50,348 bases of DNA from a virus, in the IMG/VR virus record IMGVR_UViG_3300038548_000429, positions 1 through 50,348 of that record; one strand, written 5' to 3'. Position numbers and translations under genes: made by a program. Shown here piece after piece: positions 16,510 through 25,467 of this stretch. The notes beneath the pieces are model-generated. The model searched no databases, was not told the DNA's origin, and worked only from the letters and a program-made list of their open reading frames with translations. Position 1 is the stretch's first letter; every line of letters starts with the position of its first letter.

Positions 16510-18369
16510 TTATGGTTCTTGCGGATAGCAAATCTCGTATAGCTCAGGCTGTCGTGCGAAATAGGCAGTGTGTTCCGGTTCTATCTGGCACACGCGACCG
16601 GGTACAATTGAATAATGTCTCCCACCTGTGAATTCACCAAATGGCTTTTGGTTTTTGCCGTGATACCGCACACCGAAATATGTAGCAGGTGGGCGTTGTG
16701 TGAGATGTACTAAGCCTGTTTTAGGTTGGAATAATTGCGCTACCCTAGCGGTGAACGAATGATGCTGGCGGATGTGGCGTGTCCCACGATTGGCAATGCG
16801 CTTGCGCTCTACATCATGAGCCAGATAGTATTTGATTTTAGCTACCATCTCATCTAATGAATCGAAGCCCACATAATGTTTACCTTCCTCAATACCAATG
16901 AGTTCGTCTAATCGTGGCACATTCTGATGGATAAGTAGGCAATTCCCAGCGGCTATCGCTTGGAATAATCTATTGCTAACAAAGCCATCAGCATCGGGGT
17001 ATTCATTTGTGCCTATAGCAATCTTGGCACTGCGATATAGGGCTTTCGCATTAGTGAAATTATATAATGTAGATGGCTCACTATCCGGCCCATATTGAGC
17101 ATAATCGAATTGCTGCAACCGGGCATCCACTTGCTTACGCGGTTCATTATATACCGTCGCCAGCCACACTACATCTACTGGTTCGGGCTTGAAATCGGCC
17201 TTAACGGGTGGGTCTTCATATCCGATTTGCCAATAAGCAGATTGAATTGCGGTGTCTGTGTACGTCTTCCTAACACTATCATTTACCACAAGTTGCAAAT
17301 CGAATTGACGCAACAAATGGAGCATGTTATCGGATACAAGCGACTTGGGCCAATAATCCCCATTCCAATTTATCCATACCGATTTGGGAGCGTGGGCGCG
17401 GGCCATGCGGATTTGTTCAGGTGCTATGCGGTCAGTATCGTGAAATTGTGTCATCACCATGTTGGGCTTAAATAGGTCAAGGATGTTGCATAAACTCTGA
17501 TAAGGGCTTTTACTGTACATATAGTTAAATTCCCATATCCACTGACCACGCCCGTAATCGCGCAAGGCGTCTCTAAGACCTGTTTTTTGCTCTAATTGGA
17601 TGGGGTGACCCGGTTCATACAGGGGCAAGTATAGGACGCGCAAATGGGCGTTATCGTCGCGTGTAGCAGGTAATGCAGGGATGAATGGGCCGTTAGGATA
17701 CCGCTTAAAATAGCCATTGCTATCATTAGCCGTCATGCGCTCTCTAAGTTCATCTCTTACAATGAGGTCATGCACCTTCACACCGGGTACACGGTCAATA
17801 GAAAGTCCCATTTCCCATATCCGCGCACTGAGATAATTATCCACTCCGTAAGTAATGGGCGGTAGTGCTTCATCATCAATGCCCCACCATCCGGCCTCAT
17901 CGCCTATATCGCGTGGATACATCCCCACTTGTGCATAAACCACCCATTTTTGCGCCCCGTGCGCTGGCATCCCCTGTACGCCGTATATGTCAGAGTTATC
18001 GCCGCGATTGCTGCGATCATCCTCAAATGCCACCCCGCCGCAAGAACGATTGTCCTCAAGGTATATCATTGCCTGTATGATGCCATTATCTAAGAATTGT
18101 ATGTCATCATTAGCCAATACCACATAATCGCCCGTAGACGCAAAAGCTCCATCACAGAATGCCTTTTGCACACCTAGCAATTCGCCATGTTCTATGAGCT
18201 TTATATCATCCTGCTCTTTACACCATGCCAGTGTGCCGTCTGTGCTACCGCCATCTACTACTACGAACTCGCGTTCTATCCCAACCGGGAACTGCACACG
18301 GGCGCTTTCGATCATAGTCTTTAAGTGGGGAAGGCGGTTGTATGTGCCTGTAACAATGCTAATTTTCAC
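16510..18369 (-). CDS. Two-domain glycosyltransferase (GT2 + CgeB-like GT-B)
   Basis: 619 residues. The first 250 are a GT2 domain with ISIVTGTYNR at 3-12, VVDGGSTDGT at 37-46 and acidic site ANDD at 86-89. Residues about 240-560 form a second domain resembling CgeB-type GT-B enzymes: FKPNMVMTQFHD, SNRLFQAIAAGNCLLIHQ and GFDSLDEMVAKIKYYL, the usual donor-side signature with a trailing RHIRQHHSF. A short C-terminal extension follows. A fused pair can add two sugars in sequence (inference). It is the last gene of the glycan island and overlaps the appendage gene at 18369. Donors and acceptor unknown. Confidence 0.85.
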   Translation of the reverse strand: MKISIVTGTYNRLPHLKTMIESARVQFPVGIEREFVVVDGGSTDGTLAWCKEQDDIKLIEHGELLGVQKAFCDGAFASTGDYVVLANDDIQFLDNGIIQAMIYLEDNRSCGGVAFEDDRSNRGDNSDIYGVQGMPAHGAQKWVVYAQVGMYPRDIGDEAGWWGIDDEALPPITYGVDNYLSARIWEMGLSIDRVPGVKVHDLIVRDELRERMTANDSNGYFKRYPNGPFIPALPATRDDNAHLRVLYLPLYEPGHPIQLEQKTGLRDALRDYGRGQWIWEFNYMYSKSPYQSLCNILDLFKPNMVMTQFHDTDRIAPEQIRMARAHAPKSVWINWNGDYWPKSLVSDNMLHLLRQFDLQLVVNDSVRKTYTDTAIQSAYWQIGYEDPPVKADFKPEPVDVVWLATVYNEPRKQVDARLQQFDYAQYGPDSEPSTLYNFTNAKALYRSAKIAIGTNEYPDADGFVSNRLFQAIAAGNCLLIHQNVPRLDELIGIEEGKHYVGFDSLDEMVAKIKYYLAHDVERKRIANRGTRHIRQHHSFTARVAQLFQPKTGLVHLTQRPPATYFGVRYHGKNQKPFGEFTGGRHYSIVPGRVCQIEPEHTAYFARQPELYEICYPQEP

Positions 18370-19700
18370 TATCCGTTTTCCTCAATATCTAGTCGGGCGA
18401 AATAGGTCTCCGCACCACTCACCACCACACGCGCGGCCAATACCAATTCATCGCGTGTTCCATCAATGAGTGAGCCAAGACGTAGGCGATTTTGTATCAC
18501 CTCATGCCCGATATTAGCTGACTTTTGCGTGAGCGTTCCACCTAAATCTATCCCGCCTGTGAGGGTGTTGGTGTCATCGCGGCTAATGTCATATTCTATG
18601 CTCCCATTAGTCAACCCTACCCATGATACTTGGTCATCCCCCGCCACTGTGGGGTTTAATAGCAGCATGGATTCAAAATTAGAATTACCTACCGTCATGA
18701 TGGCATAATCCAATATATTCACAACCGCATGTAGATGATCCTCTTTGAGGCGGATAGATAGAATAGGGTATAAGTTAGTATCATTGCCAGCAGAAAACCC
18801 GCTTGCACCCCGCGTCACACCACGTATCACACCCGCATTCTGTTCGCCACCTTCACTAATTACAGTCGAACAGATTTGTACCAATGAAGCCGCCGCACCT
18901 GTGCCATCGTTATTAATTTCAAATCTCACAGGCAAGTTTGGACTACTCATATATACGGTTGTGAGTGTGTTGGCATGATGCGAATGGTGGGCAATAATTG
19001 GGATACCATCTATAAATATCCCCCACCTTACTTGCCCCGTACCAAGCCATTCATAATCTAAAAAGAATATCTGTACTTTCGTTGTATCAATTGTTACTTG
19101 CGATAACCCTTCACCATCTAAGGTATCGAAATTCCACGCGGATTGCGGTGTGACTGAATCAACCGCGCTACCAGACGCACTAGAACGAATCACCAGCGAT
19201 AACACACTATCCTTTAGTTGAAAAAACATGCCATCATCATCATTATATAACCCTAATCGGCGCGTGATACCATCCTCTGCCGCACCCAATACCCCTGTAA
19301 ATATGGCAAGTTGCGATTTGCCGGGTTGATAATTATTATGGGTTTTCTGTTGTCGTATTCGTGTCCCCGCTGTGGCTGCGCTCACTGACATAGTAGAGGC
19401 TGCTAAGGGTATAGAATGTGTAGAGGTAGTTCCCGCGCCCGATGTTTCGGCGTCGTCAAAAAGCAATGGGTTGTTATCGAATATCTGTTTGCTATCAAAT
19501 AGAGTGTGAGGTGTAGTGACCCGTTGCCTTGCGAATGCGTCCAATGCCGCGCTATCTACCATCCCCACCGATAACGCTATAGGGTCACGGGCAAAGGGGT
19601 GTGTGGCAAATAATAGTGCGTGGGTATCATCTTGCATATCTAACCACCGCTGTCTTATATCAGGTGGAGTCAGTCTAATAGGTTGAATTTTATCGGGCAT
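18369..19700 (-). CDS. Virion structural protein, probable appendage/fibre
   Basis: 443 residues. The segment HSIPLAASTMSVSAATAG, then RIRQQK.HNNYQPGKSQLAIFTGVLG is of a type I recognise from a widespread phage virion protein usually near fibres. The remainder is beta-rich and jelly-roll-like (about 110-290), then a second beta region. It is rich in Ser/Thr and could be an acceptor for glycosylation. Its stop and start overlap the double glycosyltransferase and the small gene at 19700, so all are co-translated. Confidence 0.6.
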   Translation of the reverse strand: MPDKIQPIRLTPPDIRQRWLDMQDDTHALLFATHPFARDPIALSVGMVDSAALDAFARQRVTTPHTLFDSKQIFDNNPLLFDDAETSGAGTTSTHSIPLAASTMSVSAATAGTRIRQQKTHNNYQPGKSQLAIFTGVLGAAEDGITRRLGLYNDDDGMFFQLKDSVLSLVIRSSASGSAVDSVTPQSAWNFDTLDGEGLSQVTIDTTKVQIFFLDYEWLGTGQVRWGIFIDGIPIIAHHSHHANTLTTVYMSSPNLPVRFEINNDGTGAAASLVQICSTVISEGGEQNAGVIRGVTRGASGFSAGNDTNLYPILSIRLKEDHLHAVVNILDYAIMTVGNSNFESMLLLNPTVAGDDQVSWVGLTNGSIEYDISRDDTNTLTGGIDLGGTLTQKSANIGHEVIQNRLRLGSLIDGTRDELVLAARVVVSGAETYFARLDIEENG

Positions 19701-20110
19701 TATAGGTATCCTTGTGCCATTCGTATCAGGTCATATTGAAAATCATTCCACCCATCTCTGTCCAACTCTTCTACTTTTGAATAATGCGGATTATGATCTT
19801 CCCATTCTGGATCATATTCCATAAGCCACATACGCCCGTCTATCCGACTCACTGTAATGGAACGACTTGATTCTTGCATCACTATTACGCCCACATCCTC
19901 CCAATCTTGCGTGATAGCTTCCGCATGATTATACTTCACCCCATCTATTATTTTTAGCACCATAAGACGCTCCCACCATATCCCGTCCTCTACCCATATT
20001 GGCTGGGATTTACCATTCAGGAATAGGAACGATGTGCTAGAGACGATAGGCGCGAGTGGGGCGTTAGGAATGCGGAATAAAGAACGTATAAATGCCCATA
20101 TGCTATTCAT
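19700..20110 (-). CDS. Hypothetical protein (136 aa)
   Basis: Not recognised. Trp/Asp/Glu-rich 136-residue protein with a hydrophobic N-terminal stretch (SIWAFIRSLFRI). The ATG at 20110 overlaps the upstream gene's stop. A second ATG at 20125 is possible. It lies between structural genes of the island, and may be a small virion or assembly factor. Confidence 0.6.
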   Translation of the reverse strand: MNSIWAFIRSLFRIPNAPLAPIVSSTSFLFLNGKSQPIWVEDGIWWERLMVLKIIDGVKYNHAEAITQDWEDVGVIVMQESSRSITVSRIDGRMWLMEYDPEWEDHNPHYSKVEELDRDGWNDFQYDLIRMAQGYL

Positions 20111-20537
20111 TCCAGTCTGCATCATTGTCTATGATATAAGCGCGGGCTTCATTACCTGATTGCACCCAATTCGCACCCAACCCACCAAATATAGCCACAC
20201 GTAGCTTATCCACGCCTAATAAATCGAGTGTTATGATATTTGAGATACGTGTGTCCCATGTGAATGTAGTATTCACGTTCCCAATATCACCCACATCTAC
20301 ACTAAATATATCCACTAGAAACGATTTGAATTTCTCAACAGTGATATTATCAGCATTATATAGGGCTTCAAATATCGCGGCGTCATTATCCAAACGAAAG
20401 CGCCAATGGTGACGCTTTGCAGGGGATTCATCTTGTGGTGAAATGCCTAATGCTTGAATTTCAGTTACAAGTAAAGAACGTTGCGCGTTGTTCAAGTCGA
20501 TGTTCTCTATGCCAAAATACCCATGCCAGTTAGTCAT
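20103..20537 (-). CDS. Hypothetical protein (144 aa)
   Basis: Not recognised. 144 residues, mixed alpha/beta, with no motif. It follows the LamG-like fibre gene by one base and overlaps the next gene. A fibre-assembly or small fibre role is suggested by position only. Confidence 0.65.
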   Translation of the reverse strand: MTNWHGYFGIENIDLNNAQRSLLVTEIQALGISPQDESPAKRHHWRFRLDNDAAIFEALYNADNITVEKFKSFLVDIFSVDVGDIGNVNTTFTWDTRISNIITLDLLGVDKLRVAIFGGLGANWVQSGNEARAYIIDNDADWNE

Positions 20538-20538
20538 A

Positions 20539-21501
20539 TTACACCGTCCCTAATGCTAGGATTGCAGGCGTAATGGGAGTATCCCATATTGCAAATTGTG
20601 CCAGATAGCCATTCCAGGGAGAAATTGGGGCGGGGCCAGATGCTCCCAACGCTGTAGCACCTGCACTTAGTCCGATTCCTGCTGTAGCGTCACAAACTGC
20701 TGTACCTTCAGAAACGCCATCAACCACCATTTCTATCTCATTGCCTATCACTGACCACGAAAATATAAAACTTTGCCAAGCAGTTATACCTGTTACCGAT
20801 TTGGTAATTGACCGTTCAGCTAATCCACTGCCTCTGTGGCGGACTCGTAAATCATCGCCCGATGAGTCCATTGCAATATAATTGTTTGCATCACGACGGA
20901 TACGAAACTGTGCGCGGAATTGGTCGTTCCACGATCCGGCGTCGTTTGGTTTCACCCACAGTAACACACACCCCTCATCCATATCGAAATCAGCACCAAA
21001 TCCCCCATCAAAAATATCTACAGAATCATTTACCCCATCAAAGAACGGAGCTTCACCACCCGTTGGCGGTATTTGTCCATCCCATGTCACACCTATATAT
21101 GGCGAGTTATAACCGTTTCCAGATGAATCTAGTGCATTAGCGCCACTACCCTCATTTAACTTAAGGTAGAGGAATGGGTTGGTCGCTAACACATCACCAG
21201 CATAATCAACCGCAAATGCAATCAATTCTTTCAAGTATACAATCTCAAGGTCACTCTGCCATTGGATATATAGCCTATGTAAGGCGCTACTTAACGTGGC
21301 ATTAGTAGTGCCTAGCACCTCCAATATCGCAGCATCAATAATGACAGCACCCAAATCACCCACCACTGGCAACGGTACTACCGCCGTGAGCAGAGGTTCT
21401 TGCACTGTAAGGTCTTCGATAAATGCTTTCAGGCGGATGTAGTCCAATCCATCATTTTGCAAAGCCAATGGACGCCCGCGCACGTCGCTTAATGTGGACA
21501 T
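20539..21501 (-). CDS. LamG/concanavalin-like lectin domain protein, probable receptor-binding
   Basis: 320 residues. The first about 105 are helical. Residues about 110-320 show the laminin-G/ConA-like jelly-roll series: YLKLNEGSGANALDSSGNG, then PFFDGVNDSVDIF, FSWSVIGNEIEMVVDGV, and the closing NGYLAQFAIWDTPITPA. This fold binds sugars in many phage fibres and in secreted adhesins. It sits between hypothetical virion genes and the methyltransferases, with ATGA-type overlaps, so it is expressed with the glycan-modifying enzymes. I infer a receptor-binding or decoration protein. Confidence 0.78.
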   Translation of the reverse strand: MSTLSDVRGRPLALQNDGLDYIRLKAFIEDLTVQEPLLTAVVPLPVVGDLGAVIIDAAILEVLGTTNATLSSALHRLYIQWQSDLEIVYLKELIAFAVDYAGDVLATNPFLYLKLNEGSGANALDSSGNGYNSPYIGVTWDGQIPPTGGEAPFFDGVNDSVDIFDGGFGADFDMDEGCVLLWVKPNDAGSWNDQFRAQFRIRRDANNYIAMDSSGDDLRVRHRGSGLAERSITKSVTGITAWQSFIFSWSVIGNEIEMVVDGVSEGTAVCDATAGIGLSAGATALGASGPAPISPWNGYLAQFAIWDTPITPAILALGTV

Positions 21502-22415
21502 TAGGCGTCTCCATTTTTCATACGGGTCGCTTTCCGTTTACCTTCATTTTGTGCAGCCTCTAACTGAGATGTCACGGTGCGATCATCAATACCATCACCA
21601 TTTTCATCTACAAATTCAGTATCATGTGACGCCTTTAATAGTCCTATCAACCTACCACGATCTAATTTGGCAGATTTTCTCTTGCCTTCACGCACTAAGA
21701 TGCTACGAATTTGCTCTCTTATGTTACGTTCTTTAGGGCCGCTACGCTTCCACAAATCATCATATTTCATAGCATCATAATCAATGGCTACATCAGCAGC
21801 ATCCGCACGAAATATTGCAAGCCCGCAATCACCCGGCTCTGTAAGATAGTAATTGGGAACTATGTCCGTTGCTTCAATTCCCATCCTCACTTGTGAACCA
21901 ACTAAGTGATGCTGTGCGGCATGTGATATGAGAAAGCCACCCGGCTTTATCAACCTATCGCGCTGTTCCCATATTGACCGTACACGGTAGCTATCATGTG
22001 ACCCACGTTCAAATACAAAATCATAGTCATCATCCTGTGAGGTTAACCAGTCGTAAATATCCTCTTTTAATAATTCAGAGGAGCGCCGTAAACGTACTGG
22101 CCAACCCTGACCCGCGCCCTTTACATTACTTACCGCCTTTAGGGTAGAAATGTTATCATTAGCCTTCATAGCCAATAGCATATGCGTAGTAGAGCAGCCG
22201 TGCCATGTACCCAATTCCAGTAACCTAGTCGGCTTAGTGGCACGAATCAAGGCATACAATACTTGCCCATCCACACGCCATATTGACCCATTGGGCCACG
22301 CGCCGTAGCTATCGTCCCATCCAGTCTCGGTGTCCTCTGCGGCATAGTTGATTAACTCAGTAGCGTCTAGTCCAAAGTCCGCTGCTAATTTTGTGAGTGT
22401 GTGTGTTAAGTTCAT
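21501..22415 (-). CDS. SAM-dependent methyltransferase, paralogue A
   Basis: 304 residues. Class I motif I is LELGTWHG at 66-73. The first about 205 residues align throughout with the protein at 22776-23459, starting from the same MNL.TL.K opening. Compared with that copy, the DxxxH pair is altered (ERGSH) and the HD before the last helix is HA (His165-Ala166), so catalysis may be changed. A charged extension (205-304) is unique. The family methylates sugars or small hydroxylated acceptors. The acceptor here is unknown. Part of the glycan island. Confidence 0.8.
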   Translation of the reverse strand: MNLTHTLTKLAADFGLDATELINYAAEDTETGWDDSYGAWPNGSIWRVDGQVLYALIRATKPTRLLELGTWHGCSTTHMLLAMKANDNISTLKAVSNVKGAGQGWPVRLRRSSELLKEDIYDWLTSQDDDYDFVFERGSHDSYRVRSIWEQRDRLIKPGGFLISHAAQHHLVGSQVRMGIEATDIVPNYYLTEPGDCGLAIFRADAADVAIDYDAMKYDDLWKRSGPKERNIREQIRSILVREGKRKSAKLDRGRLIGLLKASHDTEFVDENGDGIDDRTVTSQLEAAQNEGKRKATRMKNGDA

Positions 22416-22819
22416 TTGATTTCCTTTACCATGCTCTTCAAATTGCCATTGTTCGATTGCAAATATCGTGCCTCTGCCTCTTGCGTAATTTGGGCTAGAC
22501 CCGTTTCACGCATCTTATTGCATATCGTGCGCGTTAAATCGGGATGTCTCCCAAAGCCCCACCTATCCACGCCAATGTCAAGGACATGTAACTTAGCATC
22601 CGGGCAAGTCGGTATATGCTCCCTCAGTAGTGGTTCGCCTGCAATAATCACCTTATCGGCCCACTCGCATAACATAGCTCGTGTAGCAGGGGAGGTAGTC
22701 ACCATCCCGGCAACAATCACATCTTTCATGCCTACTACATCTTTCAATATGCCGCCCGTACCCATGCTTCTAACATTACCGTAGGCGCAAAATACCGCTA
22801 TTTTTGTATCCGTGTTCAT
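22412..22819 (-). CDS. Low-molecular-weight phosphatase-like protein
   Basis: 135 residues. The N-terminus after a first strand (IAVF) contains CAYGNVRS at 11-18, the C-x5-R-S phosphate loop of protein tyrosine phosphatases. Later, EWADKVII and VLDIGVDRW (Asp81/Asp85) resemble the WAD and general-acid regions of the predicted phosphatase family COG4551. It could remove phosphate from tyrosine or from a sugar-phosphate. It is nested between two methyltransferase paralogues and overlaps the second by 44 bases. No other phosphatase domain feature was verified, so the assignment is motif-based. Confidence 0.6.
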   Translation of the reverse strand: MNTDTKIAVFCAYGNVRSMGTGGILKDVVGMKDVIVAGMVTTSPATRAMLCEWADKVIIAGEPLLREHIPTCPDAKLHVLDIGVDRWGFGRHPDLTRTICNKMRETGLAQITQEAEARYLQSNNGNLKSMVKEIK

Positions 22820-23459
22820 TTGATTCCTCTATATATAGTTTCTGTTCAATGGCTAATCCGCAATCACTCGGTTCTGTAATGTAGGTGAAGGGCACTCCAC
22901 CTGCTAACTTTATGCCCATCCTCACCGCGTTACCCACCGCATGATGTAAGGCATCATGACTAAGCATGAAGCCACCGGGCGATAGGCGCGGCTTTGATGC
23001 CATCCACAAACCGCATGTAAGTTCTATTGTGTGGTTGGTATCCTCAAAGATGAAATCATATTGATTCGTCGTTTCGGTCATCCATTCCATTGCATCACGC
23101 AGATAAAATGTGAATGGGTCTGTTAAATACTCTGGGATCATGTTGCCAGGACTAATACCATGCGTGTCTCTGTCCACTGCATCCAATATAGCCCCGTTGT
23201 CATTAGCCTGCATAGCCATCAATATATGGGTGGCAGAGCAGCCGTGCCATGTCCCTAGTTCAAGGATGTGTTTAGGCTTGATAGCACGAATGAGCGCGTA
23301 TAACGTTTGACCCTCGACTTGCCATAAGCTACCCTCCGGCCAGTCACCTTCGCCCCTATCCCATCCGGTTTCGGTGTCTTCGTCAGCATAGGCAATAAGC
23401 TCATCAGCATCTAAATTAAAATCTATCGCTATTTTAGATAATGTACGAGATAGATTCAT
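22776..23459 (-). CDS. SAM-dependent methyltransferase, paralogue B
   Basis: 227 residues, class I fold, with motif I LELGTWHG at 66-73, DTNHT around 140-144 and SHDALHH near 167-173. These conserved acids and histidines match the CmcI-like/Methyltransf_24 type, and are the ones altered in paralogue A. The last about 20 residues differ in composition and overlap the phosphatase-like gene. It is a likely O-methyltransferase acting on a glycan or nucleotide-sugar (inference). Confidence 0.82.
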   Translation of the reverse strand: MNLSRTLSKIAIDFNLDADELIAYADEDTETGWDRGEGDWPEGSLWQVEGQTLYALIRAIKPKHILELGTWHGCSATHILMAMQANDNGAILDAVDRDTHGISPGNMIPEYLTDPFTFYLRDAMEWMTETTNQYDFIFEDTNHTIELTCGLWMASKPRLSPGGFMLSHDALHHAVGNAVRMGIKLAGGVPFTYITEPSDCGLAIEQKLYIEESNEHGYKNSGILRLR

Positions 23460-23785
23460 TCAGTTTCCATTACTTTCATAAAGTCGCCATTGATGTAACG
23501 CTTATTTAATTCATCAAAATGCTTGGCACAAACTGTAAAGAATCTTTCAATTGTGTGCGGCTCTTCAAAATCAATAGGGTAATCATTGTAACCTATCATG
23601 AGTGTTCTACCGCTTTTATTCTCAAAACCTAAACTAACTCGGATTTGGTAGCTATTATAATGATACTCACTATTACTATTACTAGATAAACTCACTATAT
23701 CATGTCCCCAATAGGTATGAATTTGGACATTATAAAGAATGTCGTGTTTATTAAGTAATTTGCTTGCCGTGTATTCTACACTCAT
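23456..23785 (-). CDS. Hypothetical protein (109 aa)
   Basis: Not recognised. Tyr/Ser/Asn-rich and AT-rich relative to neighbours. I chose the ATG at 23785 because AGGAAG lies eight bases upstream; a GTG at 23794 lacks a site. It overlaps the methyltransferase start downstream. Confidence 0.6.
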   Translation of the reverse strand: MSVEYTASKLLNKHDILYNVQIHTYWGHDIVSLSSNSNSEYHYNSYQIRVSLGFENKSGRTLMIGYNDYPIDFEEPHTIERFFTVCAKHFDELNKRYINGDFMKVMETE

Positions 23786-24243
23786 TCGATCCACTTCCTA
23801 TCTGCTAATATTTCTTTGTAATCATGTCGTCCTGAATATGATAAATGTCGTGTCCGATAATGACTGAACCAAAATGGATATTCACTCCATGTAAAGGCGA
23901 TGCGGGTAGCATCCTCTAAATTCAAACTATCAGACCATTCAAAATATGAATCAATAAGGTCACATATCCGTATAGACATCCAATCATAAGATATTGCAAG
24001 CACCTTGTCATCTGTATCGAATTTACCAGAATAAGTATTGCCGCCTTGATACACCCTATAGACGGTGTACAAATAATTTTGGACAAGAATAGTTGCCATC
24101 TCAAATGTCACACTCATTGTATTCTGATAGGGTTCATTCTTATAACGCTCAGGATAAGAGAATGAAACATTCAATGTATTGCCATTAAGTGTCGGTACAT
24201 CCCGCGCAAGGTTCATTTCAAAAACAAACTTCATTCTATTCAT
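23782..24243 (-). CDS. Hypothetical protein (about 150 aa)
   Basis: Not recognised. Aromatic-rich (many Tyr, Trp, Phe), predicted mixed beta/alpha, with no motif. Two starts are possible. ATG 24243 overlaps the stop of the previous gene, and ATG 24234 has AGAGGG about nine bases upstream. AT-rich like its two flanking small genes. Confidence 0.6.
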   Translation of the reverse strand: MNRMKFVFEMNLARDVPTLNGNTLNVSFSYPERYKNEPYQNTMSVTFEMATILVQNYLYTVYRVYQGGNTYSGKFDTDDKVLAISYDWMSIRICDLIDSYFEWSDSLNLEDATRIAFTWSEYPFWFSHYRTRHLSYSGRHDYKEILADRKWIE

Positions 24244-24655
24244 CCCTCTTTAACGTTTTAATTATATCGTAAAGTTCATCAGAAGTCTTACAATGTACCA
24301 TTGTCTTCACTTTGGAATCATCGAATGCAACTTTCCCCTTAAATGGCATATATTTATGTCCACCATAATCCCTGTGATAATACGCACGATACTTAAAATC
24401 TATCGTATTTCCATCAATTGAAATATCGACATATTGGCCTAAACCTATATACAGTGATAAAGACCAAACGAAGTATTGATTCCAACTTTCAAATTCCATC
24501 ACCTTATTATTGCATCGCCATAGCATCTTGGCGAGTTGTTTAGGCTTCAAATCATTAGATATAAAATTGTTGCGAATCAAGTAGCGTAATTGTTGTTTAT
24601 TTAAATAACCTAATAGTTCCCCAGCATATATAATAGATTCCACATGTTCTATCAT
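24236..24655 (-). CDS. Hypothetical protein (139 aa)
   Basis: Not recognised. Helical first half (LNKQQLRYLIRNNFI), then a beta-rich second half with many Tyr/Lys. The ATG at 24655 has GGAG eight bases upstream. The GTG at 24664 is less likely. It overlaps both neighbours. It joins the next two genes in an AT-rich trio whose start regions look alike. Confidence 0.6.
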   Translation of the reverse strand: MIEHVESIIYAGELLGYLNKQQLRYLIRNNFISNDLKPKQLAKMLWRCNNKVMEFESWNQYFVWSLSLYIGLGQYVDISIDGNTIDFKYRAYYHRDYGGHKYMPFKGKVAFDDSKVKTMVHCKTSDELYDIIKTLKRDE

Positions 24656-25404
24656 TCTATCCACTCCATATTATAAAACGGATGTGATTGCATCCAATCG
24701 GGCATGTAATCCAGCGGATTTATCACATCAAAATTCCAGCTATCGCTACCCACAGGATGCAGGTCGTCTTGTCTATCTTTGTTCAAATAGACCTCATCAA
24801 ACCATGAAGTCCTGTATTCGCCTCTATGCCCATGTATAAGCCATTTATAGCGCATTAGGGAAGGGCGTATCGCATAGCCAAAGTGGTTGATGTAGCCAAA
24901 TTCATTCGGTATTTCACGCTCACCTGATTGTTTCGGACAAATTAATCGCACAGGATAAGATGTGTCTTGCGTAATACAACGTCTAAACGAGCGCCAATAA
25001 TGCACCATCGGAACGCGATAAGTACGTGCTTTTCTCGCCACACGACCCATACTAGTAATTACATACTCAATTGAATAATCCAATTGTTCTCGACCCCATA
25101 CTTCATCGCTATCAACTATCACAATGATGTCAGCGTCCGGTTCGTATTCATATATCATATCACGCTGTTTGCCTTCGTGCGGCCACTCGCCACGATGCCA
25201 CACCAATTTATTCCCAGCGGCTTTATGTGCCAGTGCTTTCAATAGCTTCTCAGGTTCAGGGCAAGCGACTTGCGTCCGTGCGCCATGACTCCCTACCGGG
25301 CTATAGGCAATGTGGAACACATCAACATGGTCAATGATGCTTTCGATAGCATACTGGATGTAATCCGCCCCATAGTGCAAGGCCATAAAGCCAACTATTC
25401 TCAT
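24652..25404 (-). CDS. Glycosyltransferase, GT-A type
   Basis: 250 residues. Opens with RIVGFMALHYGADYIQYAIE, the start of a GT-A Rossmann half. The metal site IVIVDSDEVWG is at 94-104 (DSDE 98-101). Later WRSFRRCITQDTSYPVRL and HRGEYRTSWFDE are consistent with acceptor side loops. Similar to phage GT2/GT92-like enzymes. Part of the island, with the AT-rich trio downstream. Donor and acceptor unknown. Confidence 0.75.
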   Translation of the reverse strand: MRIVGFMALHYGADYIQYAIESIIDHVDVFHIAYSPVGSHGARTQVACPEPEKLLKALAHKAAGNKLVWHRGEWPHEGKQRDMIYEYEPDADIIVIVDSDEVWGREQLDYSIEYVITSMGRVARKARTYRVPMVHYWRSFRRCITQDTSYPVRLICPKQSGEREIPNEFGYINHFGYAIRPSLMRYKWLIHGHRGEYRTSWFDEVYLNKDRQDDLHPVGSDSWNFDVINPLDYMPDWMQSHPFYNMEWIE

Positions 25405-25467
25405 TTAGTCCCCTTCTTTTTCGGCTTCTTTTTCTTCGGTGGTAAAGTGTGCTTTGGCATTATTCAT
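25405..25467 (-). CDS. Very small ORF (20 aa)
   Basis: An ORF of 20 codons that starts within the end of the upstream gene (ATG at 25467 overlapping its stop) and ends one base before the glycosyltransferase ATG. The peptide is very acidic/basic mixed (TTEEKEAEKEGD). Its tail holds the AAGGGG ribosome site for the next gene. It may simply couple translation. Coding status is uncertain. Confidence 0.35.
   Translation of the reverse strand: MNNAKAHFTTEEKEAEKEGD

Noticed and set aside
20539-21501. Diversity-generating retroelement target in the lectin gene
   Set aside because: No reverse transcriptase or template repeat was found in the window.
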